Shown here piece by piece: positions 8,806 to 18,278 of a DNA stretch of 64,000 nucleotides. The stretch comes from Sphingobium sp. BYY-5 (lineage in GTDB: Bacteria; Pseudomonadota; Alphaproteobacteria; Sphingomonadales; Sphingomonadaceae): positions 914,501-978,500 of the forward strand of contig NZ_JALEBH010000002.1 in assembly GCF_022758885.1 (NCBI RefSeq), read 5' to 3'. Numbering within the stretch: position 1 is the first letter of the stretch; every line of letters starts with the position of its first letter. The notes below the pieces were generated by a model. The model had not been told where the DNA came from. It saw only the letters and a program-made list of their open reading frames with translations, and did not search any database. Position numbers and translations under genes: made by a program.

Positions 8806-8888
8806 GCGCACCGCAAAGGCCCGTACACCGGGCATGCTGCCGGCCTGCGGACACGACGAGGAAATGTCCTGCCCTTCGAATTTCGCGT

Positions 8889-11800
8889 TCAATCCTGTCG
8901 ATTGCCGCCATGTCCGTCGGCCTCAACCCGCTCTTCCAGAACCAGGCTGACCGGCCCCATCAGGCCGGAGGGCAGCAGCTTTGACTCCTTGGTGTAGGGA
9001 TTGAATACGGCCAGCGCCCTGGGACCATCATATCCGGGCTGCTGATCCCCGATAAGGCGGTTCGGCCACAAATTGGTGACGGCGATTTCCACGATATTGC
9101 GGCCGGGGCGGACTGCCTTGCTGATATTGAGCGCATAGGGGTTAGTCCAGGCCAGACCCGCGTCGATCCCGTTGACTTTGACCCGCGCCATTTCCCTTAG
9201 ACCGCCCAGATCGATCTTCACTTGCCGAGACGCGCCCAGCCATGTGGACGGAATATCCACTGTCGTCTTGTAGACGGCAGTGCCGGAAAAATACTTGATG
9301 GCGTCATCACTCGACTCCGTCCACGATCGCAGGCGCCAAGGGGTCTGGATACGAGCCCCGGGCACTTGCAGGCTCCAGGTCGATGTCAGGGGCAAACGCT
9401 CTTTCTGGACTATAGTCGGCGCGTCCCAGCGCGACGCGGGCGCCTTTCCACGAAAAACGACGAAGAGCGCTTCGCCGCCCTGAAGCACGAGCGGCAGTTC
9501 CATCCGGTCGCCGACTACCCTGTAGCTGACGGGCGCCATGCTGCCATCTACCGCCTTCCATATCTCCGGCACTCGATCGGCCACGCGGAACTGCCCTACG
9601 AACCGCACCGCTTCGGCCGATGTATTGGCAAGGAAATAGATGTCCGCATCGGGCAGCAGCCGATGAACAAAGCCGGCGAGCTTCGGGCCGTCGTAAGCGC
9701 GCGTGGAGAAATCCGGAGCGAGACCCATACGATCAAGCGCCTGGCCGACGCTGCGTTCGAGCGGCTCTAGCATATCGGTCGACCAGATGGCATTTGCTAC
9801 GCGATCCCACTCCAGCCTGTCGTCGGTCAGGCTTGGCGACCCAATCGGCCGTCGACCGATGATCGGCACCCCTGCGCGCTTGGCCTCCAGCAACTTCCTC
9901 AGGACCGGCAAGGAGATTTCGGTTGCTTGCGGATCGATCGCCAACACGGCGTAGCTCGCACCGCCCGGCGCCACCAGACGACCGTCCTGAACCGTCATCT
10001 CCTTCTCCAGTGCATCGGCGCTCATATAATCAAAGCTATAGCCGTCAGGGAGCTTAGGACCCGCCGTCGCGAAGCGGTTGGTGATATTGTCGTCTTCGCT
10101 GTAAAAATAGGCGATATCCGCGACCGCCCGCCCCTGCTGCAACAGGTACGAGCTGCGTCCAAGATATTGAATCCAGGCGCCCGCCTCAGAAGCCCAGCTT
10201 TCTTTCCGGGTAAACCATTGGCCGAACGAGCCAAGCCCCACACCGGGGCCGGCCGCTTCCAGGGGCTGATGGACGGAGGTATGAATGACGAAGCGATTAA
10301 GGCCGTAGGACATTTCGCGGTCGGCCGTGGCCTTCAGCCCAGCAGGCGAAAAAGCATAGGTGTCGCCACTGGCCGTGAAGGATTCCGCAGCAACAAGATT
10401 CTGTCCATAGATGCGTGCGACAGACGCTGACTCGCGTATGTCGGCCTCGTACATGGCGTCCTGGCCCTCGCGTCTGGCCCACATAGCGCCCATTGGTATG
10501 GTTGCCGAGGCCTTGACCGCCATGCCGTCACCGACAAATGCGCGTCCGGATTCATGCGCCTCACCATAGCGGCCCATGCCCCGGCTTTTCAGCTCGGTGG
10601 AAAGCTCGCCATAATGTTCGTCGGCGATCATCTCGCCCAGGGTTTTGCGAAAGTCCCAAAGGACCGCCTCGCTTCGTTCGGAACTATCCAAAGGTTCCCC
10701 GGCCAGCACGGGAAGCCAGCAGGTGAGATCATACCCGCGACGCTGCCTGAATTCCGCCAACATGCCTTCAGTCCAATTCGAAGGCCCAGCCTCGAAACTG
10801 TCGGTCATCACATAGCTGATGCTGTTCGCGCCCAAAGGCGTTAGATTTAGCGCGCTTTGATAGTTGGCGAGATATTTATCGACATAATCCCGCACATGAT
10901 TCCGATTGAGCTTGTCGACCTCCAGCCCTTCTCCCCTGGCGGAGGCAGGACCATTGGTATGCCCCTCCAGCGACCACCCGAAACGATAGATCGTCCAGCG
11001 ACCGCCCGAAGGCTTCCAGTCCAGCGTTCCATCGGCCTTCAGGTGCTGGCTGATATCTAGAACCTGTGGATATTGCGCGATGCCTCTAACTTGCGGGGTG
11101 GGGAAAATCGGCCAGTCGGGCCTTTCACCAAACCCCGCCTTGTCCTCGAAGCGGTGGATCCGTGCACGGGAGTGCAGCCGCAGTTCCGCGATCTTCAGGG
11201 GCGGCAATGCGCTGCCTTCCCGGACCGTCTCCGGCGGACTGAACCTGACGCGGAACGTGGTCGATCGCGTGGATGGAAAACTGACTGTCTGATGTTCAGA
11301 GCCGCGGACCGGCAGTTCGCCGATCGTACGGAAACGCCCGTCGGCTGCAAGCGCCTCGATTATCCCGCGGGGCCCCCGCGCGCCTGCCGGGCCTCGCCCT
11401 GCAACCCGTTCGGCCACAAAGCTCAGCGCGGCGATGCTTTGCGGACGATCAAAATCAAACCGCACCCACGCTTCGCGATCGCCAGTATAGGGGATGGACA
11501 GGAAATGATCGAACACATCATCGTCGAGGATGGAAGAGTTGCCCTCACCGCTGCTGATCGATATGCGCGGGCGGATATCTGCCTGCCCGGCTGGCACCGG
11601 AACCGCGATTACTGCCACGTCTCCGCAAGCTGCTGGCGGCTTTTCAAACGGCCTGCCGGTCAGGCCGGCGGAAAAGCCCTGATGCGCGTGCAAGGTCTGG
11701 AACGGTCCGGTCTCACAGGGCGCCTTTGGAAGCGAGATCGAGCGAGCACCACTTTTGACGTCGACCGAACTCCAGACCAACTTTTTCATGGCCTGGCCGG

Positions 11801-12194
11801 GCTTCACCCATGGCCCGCCCGTCTCGCTCCATCCTGGTGACGCCGAGATGGCAAATTCCAGCCCTAGTGCATTCGCCTTCTGGACCGCATGTTTGAACAG
11901 GGCGTCCCATTGCGGAGACAGATATTCGGCCGGGTCGGGGACAAGCACCGGAGTCTTTAGCGCCGCATCGAAGTTCTGCACCCCTGCGATGCCGATGGAT
12001 GCCAGCCATTCCAGATCGGCATCGATGCCCTCCTTCGTCACGTTGCCGTTCATCCAGTGCCACCAAACCCTCGGCCGCGCTTCGGCGGGAGGATTGCTAA
12101 ATCCGGCGGCTAGAGGATCATTCGCCGTCTCTGCGCCATAGGAAGGGGATGTCACGCATATCAAGCAAACGGCCGGCAACAGGACTTTTCTCAA
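8889..12194 (-). CDS. Secreted GH106-type alpha-L-rhamnosidase
   Basis: A 1101-residue protein with a signal peptide ending near PSYGAE. Directly after it comes PRVWWHWMNGNVTKEGI with a following GIAGVQNFDA, the hallmark start of glycoside hydrolase family 106, founded on an alpha-L-rhamnosidase of Sphingomonas paucimobilis. The catalytic region extends through AESFTASGD and ends in a carbohydrate-binding-like beta-sandwich near residues 965-1065 (VYKTTVDIPSTW, VKVNGIDAG). Length matches the family. It would remove terminal L-rhamnose from a glycoside in the periplasm or at the surface. It lies 95 bases downstream of a TonB receptor on the same strand, so the receptor may import the glycoside. 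Specificity for an aromatic rhamnoside is inferred from the surrounding island. Confidence 0.9.
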   Translation of the reverse strand: MRKVLLPAVCLICVTSPSYGAETANDPLAAGFSNPPAEARPRVWWHWMNGNVTKEGIDADLEWLASIGIAGVQNFDAALKTPVLVPDPAEYLSPQWDALFKHAVQKANALGLEFAISASPGWSETGGPWVKPGQAMKKLVWSSVDVKSGARSISLPKAPCETGPFQTLHAHQGFSAGLTGRPFEKPPAACGDVAVIAVPVPAGQADIRPRISISSGEGNSSILDDDVFDHFLSIPYTGDREAWVRFDFDRPQSIAALSFVAERVAGRGPAGARGPRGIIEALAADGRFRTIGELPVRGSEHQTVSFPSTRSTTFRVRFSPPETVREGSALPPLKIAELRLHSRARIHRFEDKAGFGERPDWPIFPTPQVRGIAQYPQVLDISQHLKADGTLDWKPSGGRWTIYRFGWSLEGHTNGPASARGEGLEVDKLNRNHVRDYVDKYLANYQSALNLTPLGANSISYVMTDSFEAGPSNWTEGMLAEFRQRRGYDLTCWLPVLAGEPLDSSERSEAVLWDFRKTLGEMIADEHYGELSTELKSRGMGRYGEAHESGRAFVGDGMAVKASATIPMGAMWARREGQDAMYEADIRESASVARIYGQNLVAAESFTASGDTYAFSPAGLKATADREMSYGLNRFVIHTSVHQPLEAAGPGVGLGSFGQWFTRKESWASEAGAWIQYLGRSSYLLQQGRAVADIAYFYSEDDNITNRFATAGPKLPDGYSFDYMSADALEKEMTVQDGRLVAPGGASYAVLAIDPQATEISLPVLRKLLEAKRAGVPIIGRRPIGSPSLTDDRLEWDRVANAIWSTDMLEPLERSVGQALDRMGLAPDFSTRAYDGPKLAGFVHRLLPDADIYFLANTSAEAVRFVGQFRVADRVPEIWKAVDGSMAPVSYRVVGDRMELPLVLQGGEALFVVFRGKAPASRWDAPTIVQKERLPLTSTWSLQVPGARIQTPWRLRSWTESSDDAIKYFSGTAVYKTTVDIPSTWLGASRQVKIDLGGLREMARVKVNGIDAGLAWTNPYALNISKAVRPGRNIVEIAVTNLWPNRLIGDQQPGYDGPRALAVFNPYTKESKLLPSGLMGPVSLVLEERVEADGHGGNRQD

Positions 12195-12250
12195 GATGTT
12201 GACCTTTAGAGGAGTTGTCTATGTCGGCCCGGGCGGCGCTTCCCTGTCGG

Positions 12251-12285
12251 TTGCCCGGGCGGCGGTTTAAACGCCACCCGGGCAA
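12251..12285. terminator. GC-rich hairpin between receptor and rhamnosidase genes
   Basis: TTGCCCGGGCGGCG pairs with CGCCACCCGGGCAA with one mismatch around a short AT loop, overlapping the gap between the receptor stop and the rhamnosidase start. It may attenuate transcription within the operon, or protect the receptor mRNA 3' end so that more receptor than enzyme is made. Confidence 0.5.
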
Positions 12286-12289
12286 GCTC

Positions 12290-14920
12290 TCAGAACTTCG
12301 CCCCAAGCGTGAGGAAGAACGATCGTGCCTGGTTCAACAAGATATTGAACGGCGCGGTCGGGTTAGCAGCAACCTGCGCGGGCGTCAGATTCTGCCGGTT
12401 GAGCGCGGCGAGCAGGGCGCCCGACGGCGCCCAGGACAGCACGCCCTTCGAGTTGAACACGTTGTTCACATTGGCGCCGACGCTGATATTTTCAGTCAGG
12501 TTCCAGTTCATGCCTAGGTCCACCTCATGATAAGCGGGCAGATTGAAAGCATTGTACCGATTGGCCGGGCGCTTGCCCAGATAGCGCCATGTCACGAAGG
12601 TCGAGAAGGCCTCGTTAGGGGTATATCGCAACGTGGATGTGGACATGATTTTCGCGGCGTTATCCGCCTTGCCGTCAGGCACCGCCACGATTGTGTCGTC
12701 TTGGGGGCCAGGCGCGCCGAAATTATAGGTCGCGAACCCCTTTGACTTCGAATCCTGCAGTGTTAGCGCAACGCGAAGGTTGAGGCTCTCGATCAAATTG
12801 GCGTCCGCCTCCAGTTCAACACCATAAGTCTTTGTCGAGGACAAAAGCGGCGCCGGCACGTAGGAAGTGCCATCGACATTGGTCCCGAAGGCGGTGGTCC
12901 CGACGTTGCTGAGCTTGCTGTAAAACGGCGTCAATGTCGCGCGCAACGGCCCCTGCCGGAAACGATAGCCTGCTTCGATCTGCTGGATCTTCTGCGGGAT
13001 CGGCACCACGTTCTGCAACTCAGGCAGCGTATCGTAGGCGGTGAAGAAGCCGAAGTCCGGCGCCTTCTTGCCTTGCGAATAGCGGACGTAGATCGAGTTA
13101 TTGTTATCGAACTTATACGTAGTGGCCGCCGAAAAGGACAGGAAATCGAGGCTGAACCGATATTGGAAAGGCGTCAGATATGTCACCGCAAAATTATCGA
13201 ACAGCGTGTTGGGGTTGCCGTCCAGGCCACCATAGGCGCTATTGCCCGACTGCGGGTTAGCGATGGCAACGTCATTCGACCCCTTGTTGCGGATATACTC
13301 GTAGCGCAGCGCACCTTCGACCGTGAGCCCGTTCAGAATTTCGTAGTCGGCGCCGCCGAAGATCGAAAACTGCCGCTGCTTCCCGCGATAGGGCACGCCA
13401 AGAAACCGTTGGCCGATACCGGCAAAACCTGCGGAATTCGTCACATCCTTGACCACACCGCCCGGAGTGGTGAGTGTTATGCCCAGCATATGCGGCTGAT
13501 TTTGAAGGGTCGAAACGCCGAAGCCTGCGCCGCCACCTGCTTGGCTGACGGTGGCGTCGGCCAGAAACGCGCCGAGCGTGATGCTTCCCCGGTCCAGCTT
13601 TTTGGAAATACTGAACTGATCCATGATCTCGCGGACCTTGGGATCGAAGTTGAATGCGGTCTGGGTGATGATGGGATTGGCGATCACCTGCGCATTGGGC
13701 AAGGAACTGGACAGGACGGTGCGCGTTCCGTTGACGTTCTGAACCTGGGCAAGAACCTGGCCCGTCACCAAATCGCGATAAGAGTAAATCCCGTTGGCAG
13801 ACGTGTTCAGAAGCGTGTTGGTGAAGCTGTCGGTGATCGGCAGGGCAAATGCCAGCGCCGTGCTGTCATAGTCCGCCTTGTTCCAGTTGGCCTTGAAATT
13901 ATTGCGCACCGTCCATCCGCTGTCGGTGGTGTGATCAAACTTCATGCCTATCATCTTGACCGTAGAACGAACGAGGTTGCGACCGTTCCATCCCTTGACC
14001 GGACCATTGATGGTTTCGACATAGTTGTGGGGAGCGGCCGGGACCAGAAACGAATCATAGCGTGAGATGCCTGGCGCAAGGCGTGGATCGCTGAAATCGA
14101 CGGCAGGTTGGAACTCGTAGAACGCGTTCCGATCATCCTGATATTTGCCGTACAGAAGGACCGATCCGTTGCCATAGTCCCACAGCAGATTGCCTTTCAC
14201 ATGGCCACCGCGGTTCATCGGATATTCGTTGTCGCGGGCGCCCTTGCTGTGGCGGTAAAAACTGCTGATACTATAGTAGAGATCGCTCGTACCGATCTGG
14301 CCGCCTGCGCGCGCGTCGATGCGGTAATAAGGATAGCGGCCATTGCCTTCCAAGCCGAGACGAACCCGCATTTCGAGGCCCGGATCGTCCTTTCCAGTCT
14401 TGGAGATATAGTTGAAGATGCCGCCAGGCGCATTGGGGCCAGTGACGACCGCGGTGCCGCCGCGCAGAGCCTCCAGCCGCTCGAGGCTGAGGTCCTGCCG
14501 ATAGAAGAAGTCCGGCGTATAGTTGGTGGTCGTCACGTTCGTGACCGGCAGGCCGTCTTCCTGCAAAGACACGTAATAATAGCCTGTCGACGCCTCCGTC
14601 GAATTGGCCGAAATGCCGCGCGAGTAGACAATGTTTCGCACTTCGCCGAGGGCGGAGTTGACGAACACACCCGGAACATTGCGCAGTAGATCGGCAGCAC
14701 TGGCCGGTACGGACTGCTGCAAGGTGGCGGTATCGAGCGTGGAAACCGCCACCGAAACCGGCGCGCGCGCGGTAAGCGTTCCAGTTACGACGATATCTGC
14801 GGAAGCTGCTGTTTCTTCACCTTGTGCCGATGTTCCGACACGAGTCTGTGCAAAAACCGGATTACTAATAGTAATCAACGCCGCGCTAGCCATTAGGACT
14901 AATTTATATTGACGGTTCAT
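12290..14920 (-). CDS. TonB-dependent receptor, glycoside/aromatic island
   Basis: An 876-residue outer-membrane transporter. Its signal peptide ends at PVFAQ, with a TonB-box-like ADIVVTGT at about residues 41-48. The plug includes LLRNVPGVFVNSA, VYSRGIS and GPNAPGGIFNYISK (about 78-175), and the barrel ends in FFLTLGAKF with a terminal Phe. It is the size of sphingomonad nutrient receptors rather than of small siderophore receptors. It shares strand and probably transcript with the rhamnosidase downstream and the MFS importer upstream, so uptake of a plant-type glycoside or aromatic compound is the simplest reading. The ligand is inferred, not shown. Confidence 0.92.
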   Translation of the reverse strand: MNRQYKLVLMASAALITISNPVFAQTRVGTSAQGEETAASADIVVTGTLTARAPVSVAVSTLDTATLQQSVPASAADLLRNVPGVFVNSALGEVRNIVYSRGISANSTEASTGYYYVSLQEDGLPVTNVTTTNYTPDFFYRQDLSLERLEALRGGTAVVTGPNAPGGIFNYISKTGKDDPGLEMRVRLGLEGNGRYPYYRIDARAGGQIGTSDLYYSISSFYRHSKGARDNEYPMNRGGHVKGNLLWDYGNGSVLLYGKYQDDRNAFYEFQPAVDFSDPRLAPGISRYDSFLVPAAPHNYVETINGPVKGWNGRNLVRSTVKMIGMKFDHTTDSGWTVRNNFKANWNKADYDSTALAFALPITDSFTNTLLNTSANGIYSYRDLVTGQVLAQVQNVNGTRTVLSSSLPNAQVIANPIITQTAFNFDPKVREIMDQFSISKKLDRGSITLGAFLADATVSQAGGGAGFGVSTLQNQPHMLGITLTTPGGVVKDVTNSAGFAGIGQRFLGVPYRGKQRQFSIFGGADYEILNGLTVEGALRYEYIRNKGSNDVAIANPQSGNSAYGGLDGNPNTLFDNFAVTYLTPFQYRFSLDFLSFSAATTYKFDNNNSIYVRYSQGKKAPDFGFFTAYDTLPELQNVVPIPQKIQQIEAGYRFRQGPLRATLTPFYSKLSNVGTTAFGTNVDGTSYVPAPLLSSTKTYGVELEADANLIESLNLRVALTLQDSKSKGFATYNFGAPGPQDDTIVAVPDGKADNAAKIMSTSTLRYTPNEAFSTFVTWRYLGKRPANRYNAFNLPAYHEVDLGMNWNLTENISVGANVNNVFNSKGVLSWAPSGALLAALNRQNLTPAQVAANPTAPFNILLNQARSFFLTLGAKF

Positions 14921-15182
14921 GTAACTCTCCCTGATTTATCCAAATTCTTTTTTTGTGATCTCCACGTATCGATGCACGGTGGCCCCACAATTGAAACTTG
15001 GATTGTTGAAAAAATTTTGGCGCGGTATCTGCAGATGTCCGAAAAAATCCTATGATTGACACCGTTAGTTATCCATCGATCAAGCGACGCAAGCAGCTTA
15101 TCCGCCCCGGTAGGCATACGAGCCTCTGTGATCCGAGTGGCCCCGATGGCACCCGTCAAGATTTGCCGGGAGCGGGTCATTG

Positions 15183-16559
15183 CTAGCTGCTACGGCGGCC
15201 GAGCGGCGTTGGCGCGGAGATATGTTTTCGCAGGATCAACAGGGCGAACAGCGAGCCGAGCATCGCAATCACAATGAGCATGAAATAAGGTTTGCCACCG
15301 CCGGTCGCGATCACCGCCGCGCCGGCAAAGGCACTGGCGATCGCCCCCATACGTCCGATGATCAGCGCGACGGCGGTCCCGCTGGCGCGGACATGCGTGG
15401 GATATAGGTTGGCGGAAACGGCATACATGGTGGACTGAACGGCGTTCACGAAAAGACCATTTATGGCGATGCCAATGGTCAGAATGAGTGGGGCAGCAAC
15501 GATATTCGTCACCGAGAGGAGCAAGGCGCTGCCCGCAGCGCCCGCGCAGCAGAACACCAGCGGCCAGCGGGATCCGAAGCGCTTGATCGCAAATGCGCAG
15601 GTCAGCGCCCCAAAAATCCCCCCGAGATTATAGAGGGTGAGCCCCGCAGAAGCCTGGGCCACGTCCAGCCCCTCGCTGCTCAACAAGGTCGGCAACCAGC
15701 TAAAAACCAGATAGACAGAGAGCAGCGTGAGAAAGAATGCTGTCCAAAGCGCATAGCTGCTGCCTGCACGACCTTCCGCAACGATCGCCCGCAAACCTCC
15801 ACCATCCCGCACCGACGATGTTTCGTCGCCGTCGACAAAGACGATATCGCTGCGGAACCCATGGCCGCAACGCGCAAGCAATCGCGCCAGTTCAGGCGAC
15901 CCCGGTCGACACCGCGCGAGCCAGCGCGGGGATTCCGGCATGAGCATGAAGAGAACCAGCGCAAAGAAGACCGGGATCGCCCCGCCAATGTGGAACAGTG
16001 CGGTCCACCCGTAAGCAGGCAGGATCTGGGACGCGAAGATGCCCGCGAACATGCCGCCGACGGGAACGCATACGATCGTCGCCGTGACCGCCACCGTCCG
16101 GTTGCGGGCGGGCATGAATTCCGCCGCCATGGTTGTCGATGTCGGTAACGCGCCGCCGATGCCCAGACCTGCGATAAAGCGCAGCGCGCCGACCATTACG
16201 ATGTCGGCCGAAAAGCCGATGGCAATTGTCGCCAAGCCGAAGGTCAGGATCGAACCAACGATCGCGAGTCGCCTGCCGAATAGGTCCGCGGCATAACCGG
16301 CAACGCCACTGCCGACCGCCATACCCAAAAGCCCCATGGCCACGACCGGAGCAAAGTCCGCCTTGGGTACATCCCATTCGGCGATAAGCACCGGCAAAGC
16401 GAAACCGAACAGCTGGCCATCGAAGCCGTCGAGGATGATTGAGAGGGCGGCCAGCAGCACGACCGCGATCTGCAGTCGGCTTGTCGCACTGCCGTCGATC
16501 AGCGCCGCCACGTCGACAGCCTCTGCTTTCCACGGTTCGGACGAAGCGGCATGCTTCAT
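15183..16559 (-). CDS. MFS aromatic acid:H+ symporter (AAHS/PcaK-like)
   Basis: A 458-residue inner-membrane transporter with 12 predicted segments. DGFDGQLFGFALP in the first segment carries the DGxD signature of the AAHS family (PcaK, BenK, VanK). The loop motif GYAADLFGRR, the PESPRWLAR stretch before the central loop and RASGTAV late in the protein also fit. I prefer ATG 16559, which has GAGGGG at good spacing; a GTG at 16583 would add 8 residues. The operator palindrome lies 42 bases upstream, matching the spacing at the aldehyde dehydrogenase promoter. It probably imports the aromatic acid handled by the Mdl-type enzymes and may head a transcript with the receptor and rhamnosidase. Confidence 0.88.
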   Translation of the reverse strand: MKHAASSEPWKAEAVDVAALIDGSATSRLQIAVVLLAALSIILDGFDGQLFGFALPVLIAEWDVPKADFAPVVAMGLLGMAVGSGVAGYAADLFGRRLAIVGSILTFGLATIAIGFSADIVMVGALRFIAGLGIGGALPTSTTMAAEFMPARNRTVAVTATIVCVPVGGMFAGIFASQILPAYGWTALFHIGGAIPVFFALVLFMLMPESPRWLARCRPGSPELARLLARCGHGFRSDIVFVDGDETSSVRDGGGLRAIVAEGRAGSSYALWTAFFLTLLSVYLVFSWLPTLLSSEGLDVAQASAGLTLYNLGGIFGALTCAFAIKRFGSRWPLVFCCAGAAGSALLLSVTNIVAAPLILTIGIAINGLFVNAVQSTMYAVSANLYPTHVRASGTAVALIIGRMGAIASAFAGAAVIATGGGKPYFMLIVIAMLGSLFALLILRKHISAPTPLGRRSS

Positions 16560-16601
16560 ACGCCATCCCCTCACATACGCCACTCACTGACGATTTGGTT
16601 T

Positions 16602-16619
16602 TAGTTTTATACCAAACTA
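16602..16619. promoter_or_regulatory. Candidate MarR operator, MFS promoter
   Basis: TAGTTTTATACCAAACTA is the third copy of the island palindrome (14 of 18 positions symmetric). It lies 42 bases before the MFS start codon and shows that the minus-strand arm of the island (importer, and perhaps receptor and rhamnosidase) is under the same control as the Mdl-like enzymes. Confidence 0.7.
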
Positions 16620-16841
16620 TTTGTCTTATGAGACACTCCGGCTAAGGATGCAAGTCCGATCGAAGACACTGTGTTGATTCCTGCCCGGCATTGTTTGGGG
16701 AAGGTGCTGTCGAAGCAAAGGACAATAGATAGGCGGCGCTTTGGCATCCCAATCCAGCCCATACACCCCGGTTCGGGCTGCTCTGCTGACTGGCTGCTGT
16801 TACCTCGATCACCGGTCCCGGCGCGACCTGACATTCCGCTG

Positions 16842-17276
16842 CTACCTCGGAATGGCTTGAGTTGGTCGCGACATGCCGGTTAGCGGACGGACGAGCAGGT
16901 CTCCGCCTATGAAGGCTTGGCATGCCGCCTTGATGGCGTCGAGCTTGGCCTGCCGCTTCTTACCGGACATCTCCTCCAGCGCCTCGACACTTGCATCTTG
17001 GCCGATGTCTTCGCGAAATACCGTGATGTCGATGTCCTCGGAGAAACGCTGAATCAAGCCGAAGCCCTTCGACAGCGACGTACCCCCTTTGAACAGGAAG
17101 CGCGGACCATGGGATGCCGGACCGTTGAACAGCGCGTCGAGGGTCCAGCAGACCCAGAAATCCTTCTCGATATTCTGGGGCGCTGTGCCGAGCCGCTGCC
17201 CGGCGCCGATGAATACATCCCGTCGATCCGTGGGATCGGCCGCCAGAAACTGGGCGTAAGCGGGGTTCATTGTCAT
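16842..17276 (-). pseudogene. Truncated AbiEii-type nucleotidyltransferase toxin
   Basis: The 144 residues match the N-terminal half of AbiEii/AbiGii toxins. EKDFWVCWTLDALF is followed by the nucleotidyltransferase motif FLFKGGTSLSKGF at about 61-73 and the acidic SEDIDI at about 79-84. Family members are about 300 residues. Here the match stops near residue 132, with an unrelated tail and a stop. No remaining toxin sequence is seen in any frame downstream to the MFS promoter. It overlaps the antitoxin stop by 4 bases. I treat it as a toxin cut by rearrangement, probably inactive, although the core active-site motifs remain. Confidence 0.75.
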
Positions 17277-17944
17277 GCTCGCTTGGTCTTCAGGCGGTCA
17301 GCTGACGAGGTAACCGGTATCGTATCGCGCAGGATATTCTGCATCCAGAGCGGGAGCGTCAGCATATCGGCCTGGAGGTCGTTGACGATGTCGGCGCCGT
17401 GATCAGGGTGGGCGAAGATGGTGCGCAGGCGCTTGGCAACAGCCGGATCGGTGTCGCCCCCGGCGTCGTGCAACCAATGCAGGGCCTGAACGACACGCAT
17501 CGCTGGCCGCCCAGCCCAGTGAAGCCGACTTGGCGCAGTGGTTTTGAAATCGATCTTGAGGTTGCCGAGCGTAATGGGCTTCAATCTTGCATCGGTATGG
17601 ACGACGATGCGAGCCGGGACGGCATCGGAGAGTCCTAGATCGTTGGCCGCGGTTACGCCATCGACGAGGATACGGGCTTGGTCCCGGCGAGCCAGCGCAT
17701 CGACGACGGCGCGCGGATCGGGGTGCGTGGACTTGCCCGTGAGGGGGTTGAGTTTGGGCTTGTCATAGAGGCCACGGGCAATCCTGCGAATGTCGCCATT
17801 GCGGGTCAGTCGATGGAGCGCCTGATCGACGGCGTCGCGAGAGCCGAGATCGAGAAAGTCCTGCGGCGTCCAGACTGAAGGCACGCCTCCGGAGACCATC
17901 CGGCTTGATATGGCACTTTTGAGATCGAGACCCGGCCCGCGCAT
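17273..17944 (-). CDS. AbiEi-type antitoxin / DUF6088 repressor
   Basis: A 223-residue protein with an N-terminal winged helix (VDQALHRLTRNGDIRRIARG, then LYDKPK) and a C-terminal domain as in DUF6088/AbiEi antitoxins. Such proteins repress their own operon and neutralise an AbiEii toxin, which is encoded directly downstream with a 4-base overlap. I use ATG 17944, with AAAGGA just upstream. A longer frame from 17986 would run through the inverted repeats that look like its operator. The gene appears intact although its partner is truncated, as in decayed type IV systems. Confidence 0.8.
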   Translation of the reverse strand: MRGPGLDLKSAISSRMVSGGVPSVWTPQDFLDLGSRDAVDQALHRLTRNGDIRRIARGLYDKPKLNPLTGKSTHPDPRAVVDALARRDQARILVDGVTAANDLGLSDAVPARIVVHTDARLKPITLGNLKIDFKTTAPSRLHWAGRPAMRVVQALHWLHDAGGDTDPAVAKRLRTIFAHPDHGADIVNDLQADMLTLPLWMQNILRDTIPVTSSADRLKTKRA

Positions 17945-17953
17945 GGTAATTCC

Positions 17954-18030
17954 TTTGTCAGAAGCGTGTATACGCAATTCTGACAAACCGCAATCGGTTT
18001 GTCAGATACATGACGCGGATTTCTAACAAA
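17954..18030. promoter_or_regulatory. Operator boxes of the AbiE-like locus
   Basis: Four copies of a TTCTGACAAA box lie directly upstream of the antitoxin start. TTTGTCAGAA (17954-17963) and TTCTGACAAA (17978-17987) are perfect inverted partners. CTGACAAACCG (17980-17990) and CGGTTTGTCAG (17995-18005) form another perfect pair. A diverged copy TTCTAACAAA is at 18021-18030. AbiEi antitoxins are known to bind inverted repeats cooperatively for autoregulation, which this arrangement fits. Confidence 0.7.
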
Positions 18031-18278
18031 TTACGGCTTCGTTCTTGGCTTGGCGGCATTGATCTGGATGTACGTCAGCATGGTCGTTTTCCCAGCAAGG
18101 CCGGGTCGATCCGAGGGCACCAAAAAGAGCAACGTTTTGGGGTCGCTGCTGGTGCTCTTAGCCGGATTTCGCCGGACGATGCCTCGCGATTCTCTGTCTA
18201 AAAATGCTGTGAAACCAGCCTCTTACTGGACGATCCTGGACGTATCCAGAGCCAGTATTGGTGCCCAGAATTGGACCA
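18031..18278. other. Intergenic region, no supported gene
   Basis: Between the AbiE operator and the end of the semialdehyde dehydrogenase gene there are only short open frames without good ribosome sites or motifs. One frame encodes a hydrophobic stretch (AALIWMYVSMVVFPA) near 18050-18090 that could be a fragment of a membrane protein, but nothing supports a complete gene. Confidence 0.5.
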
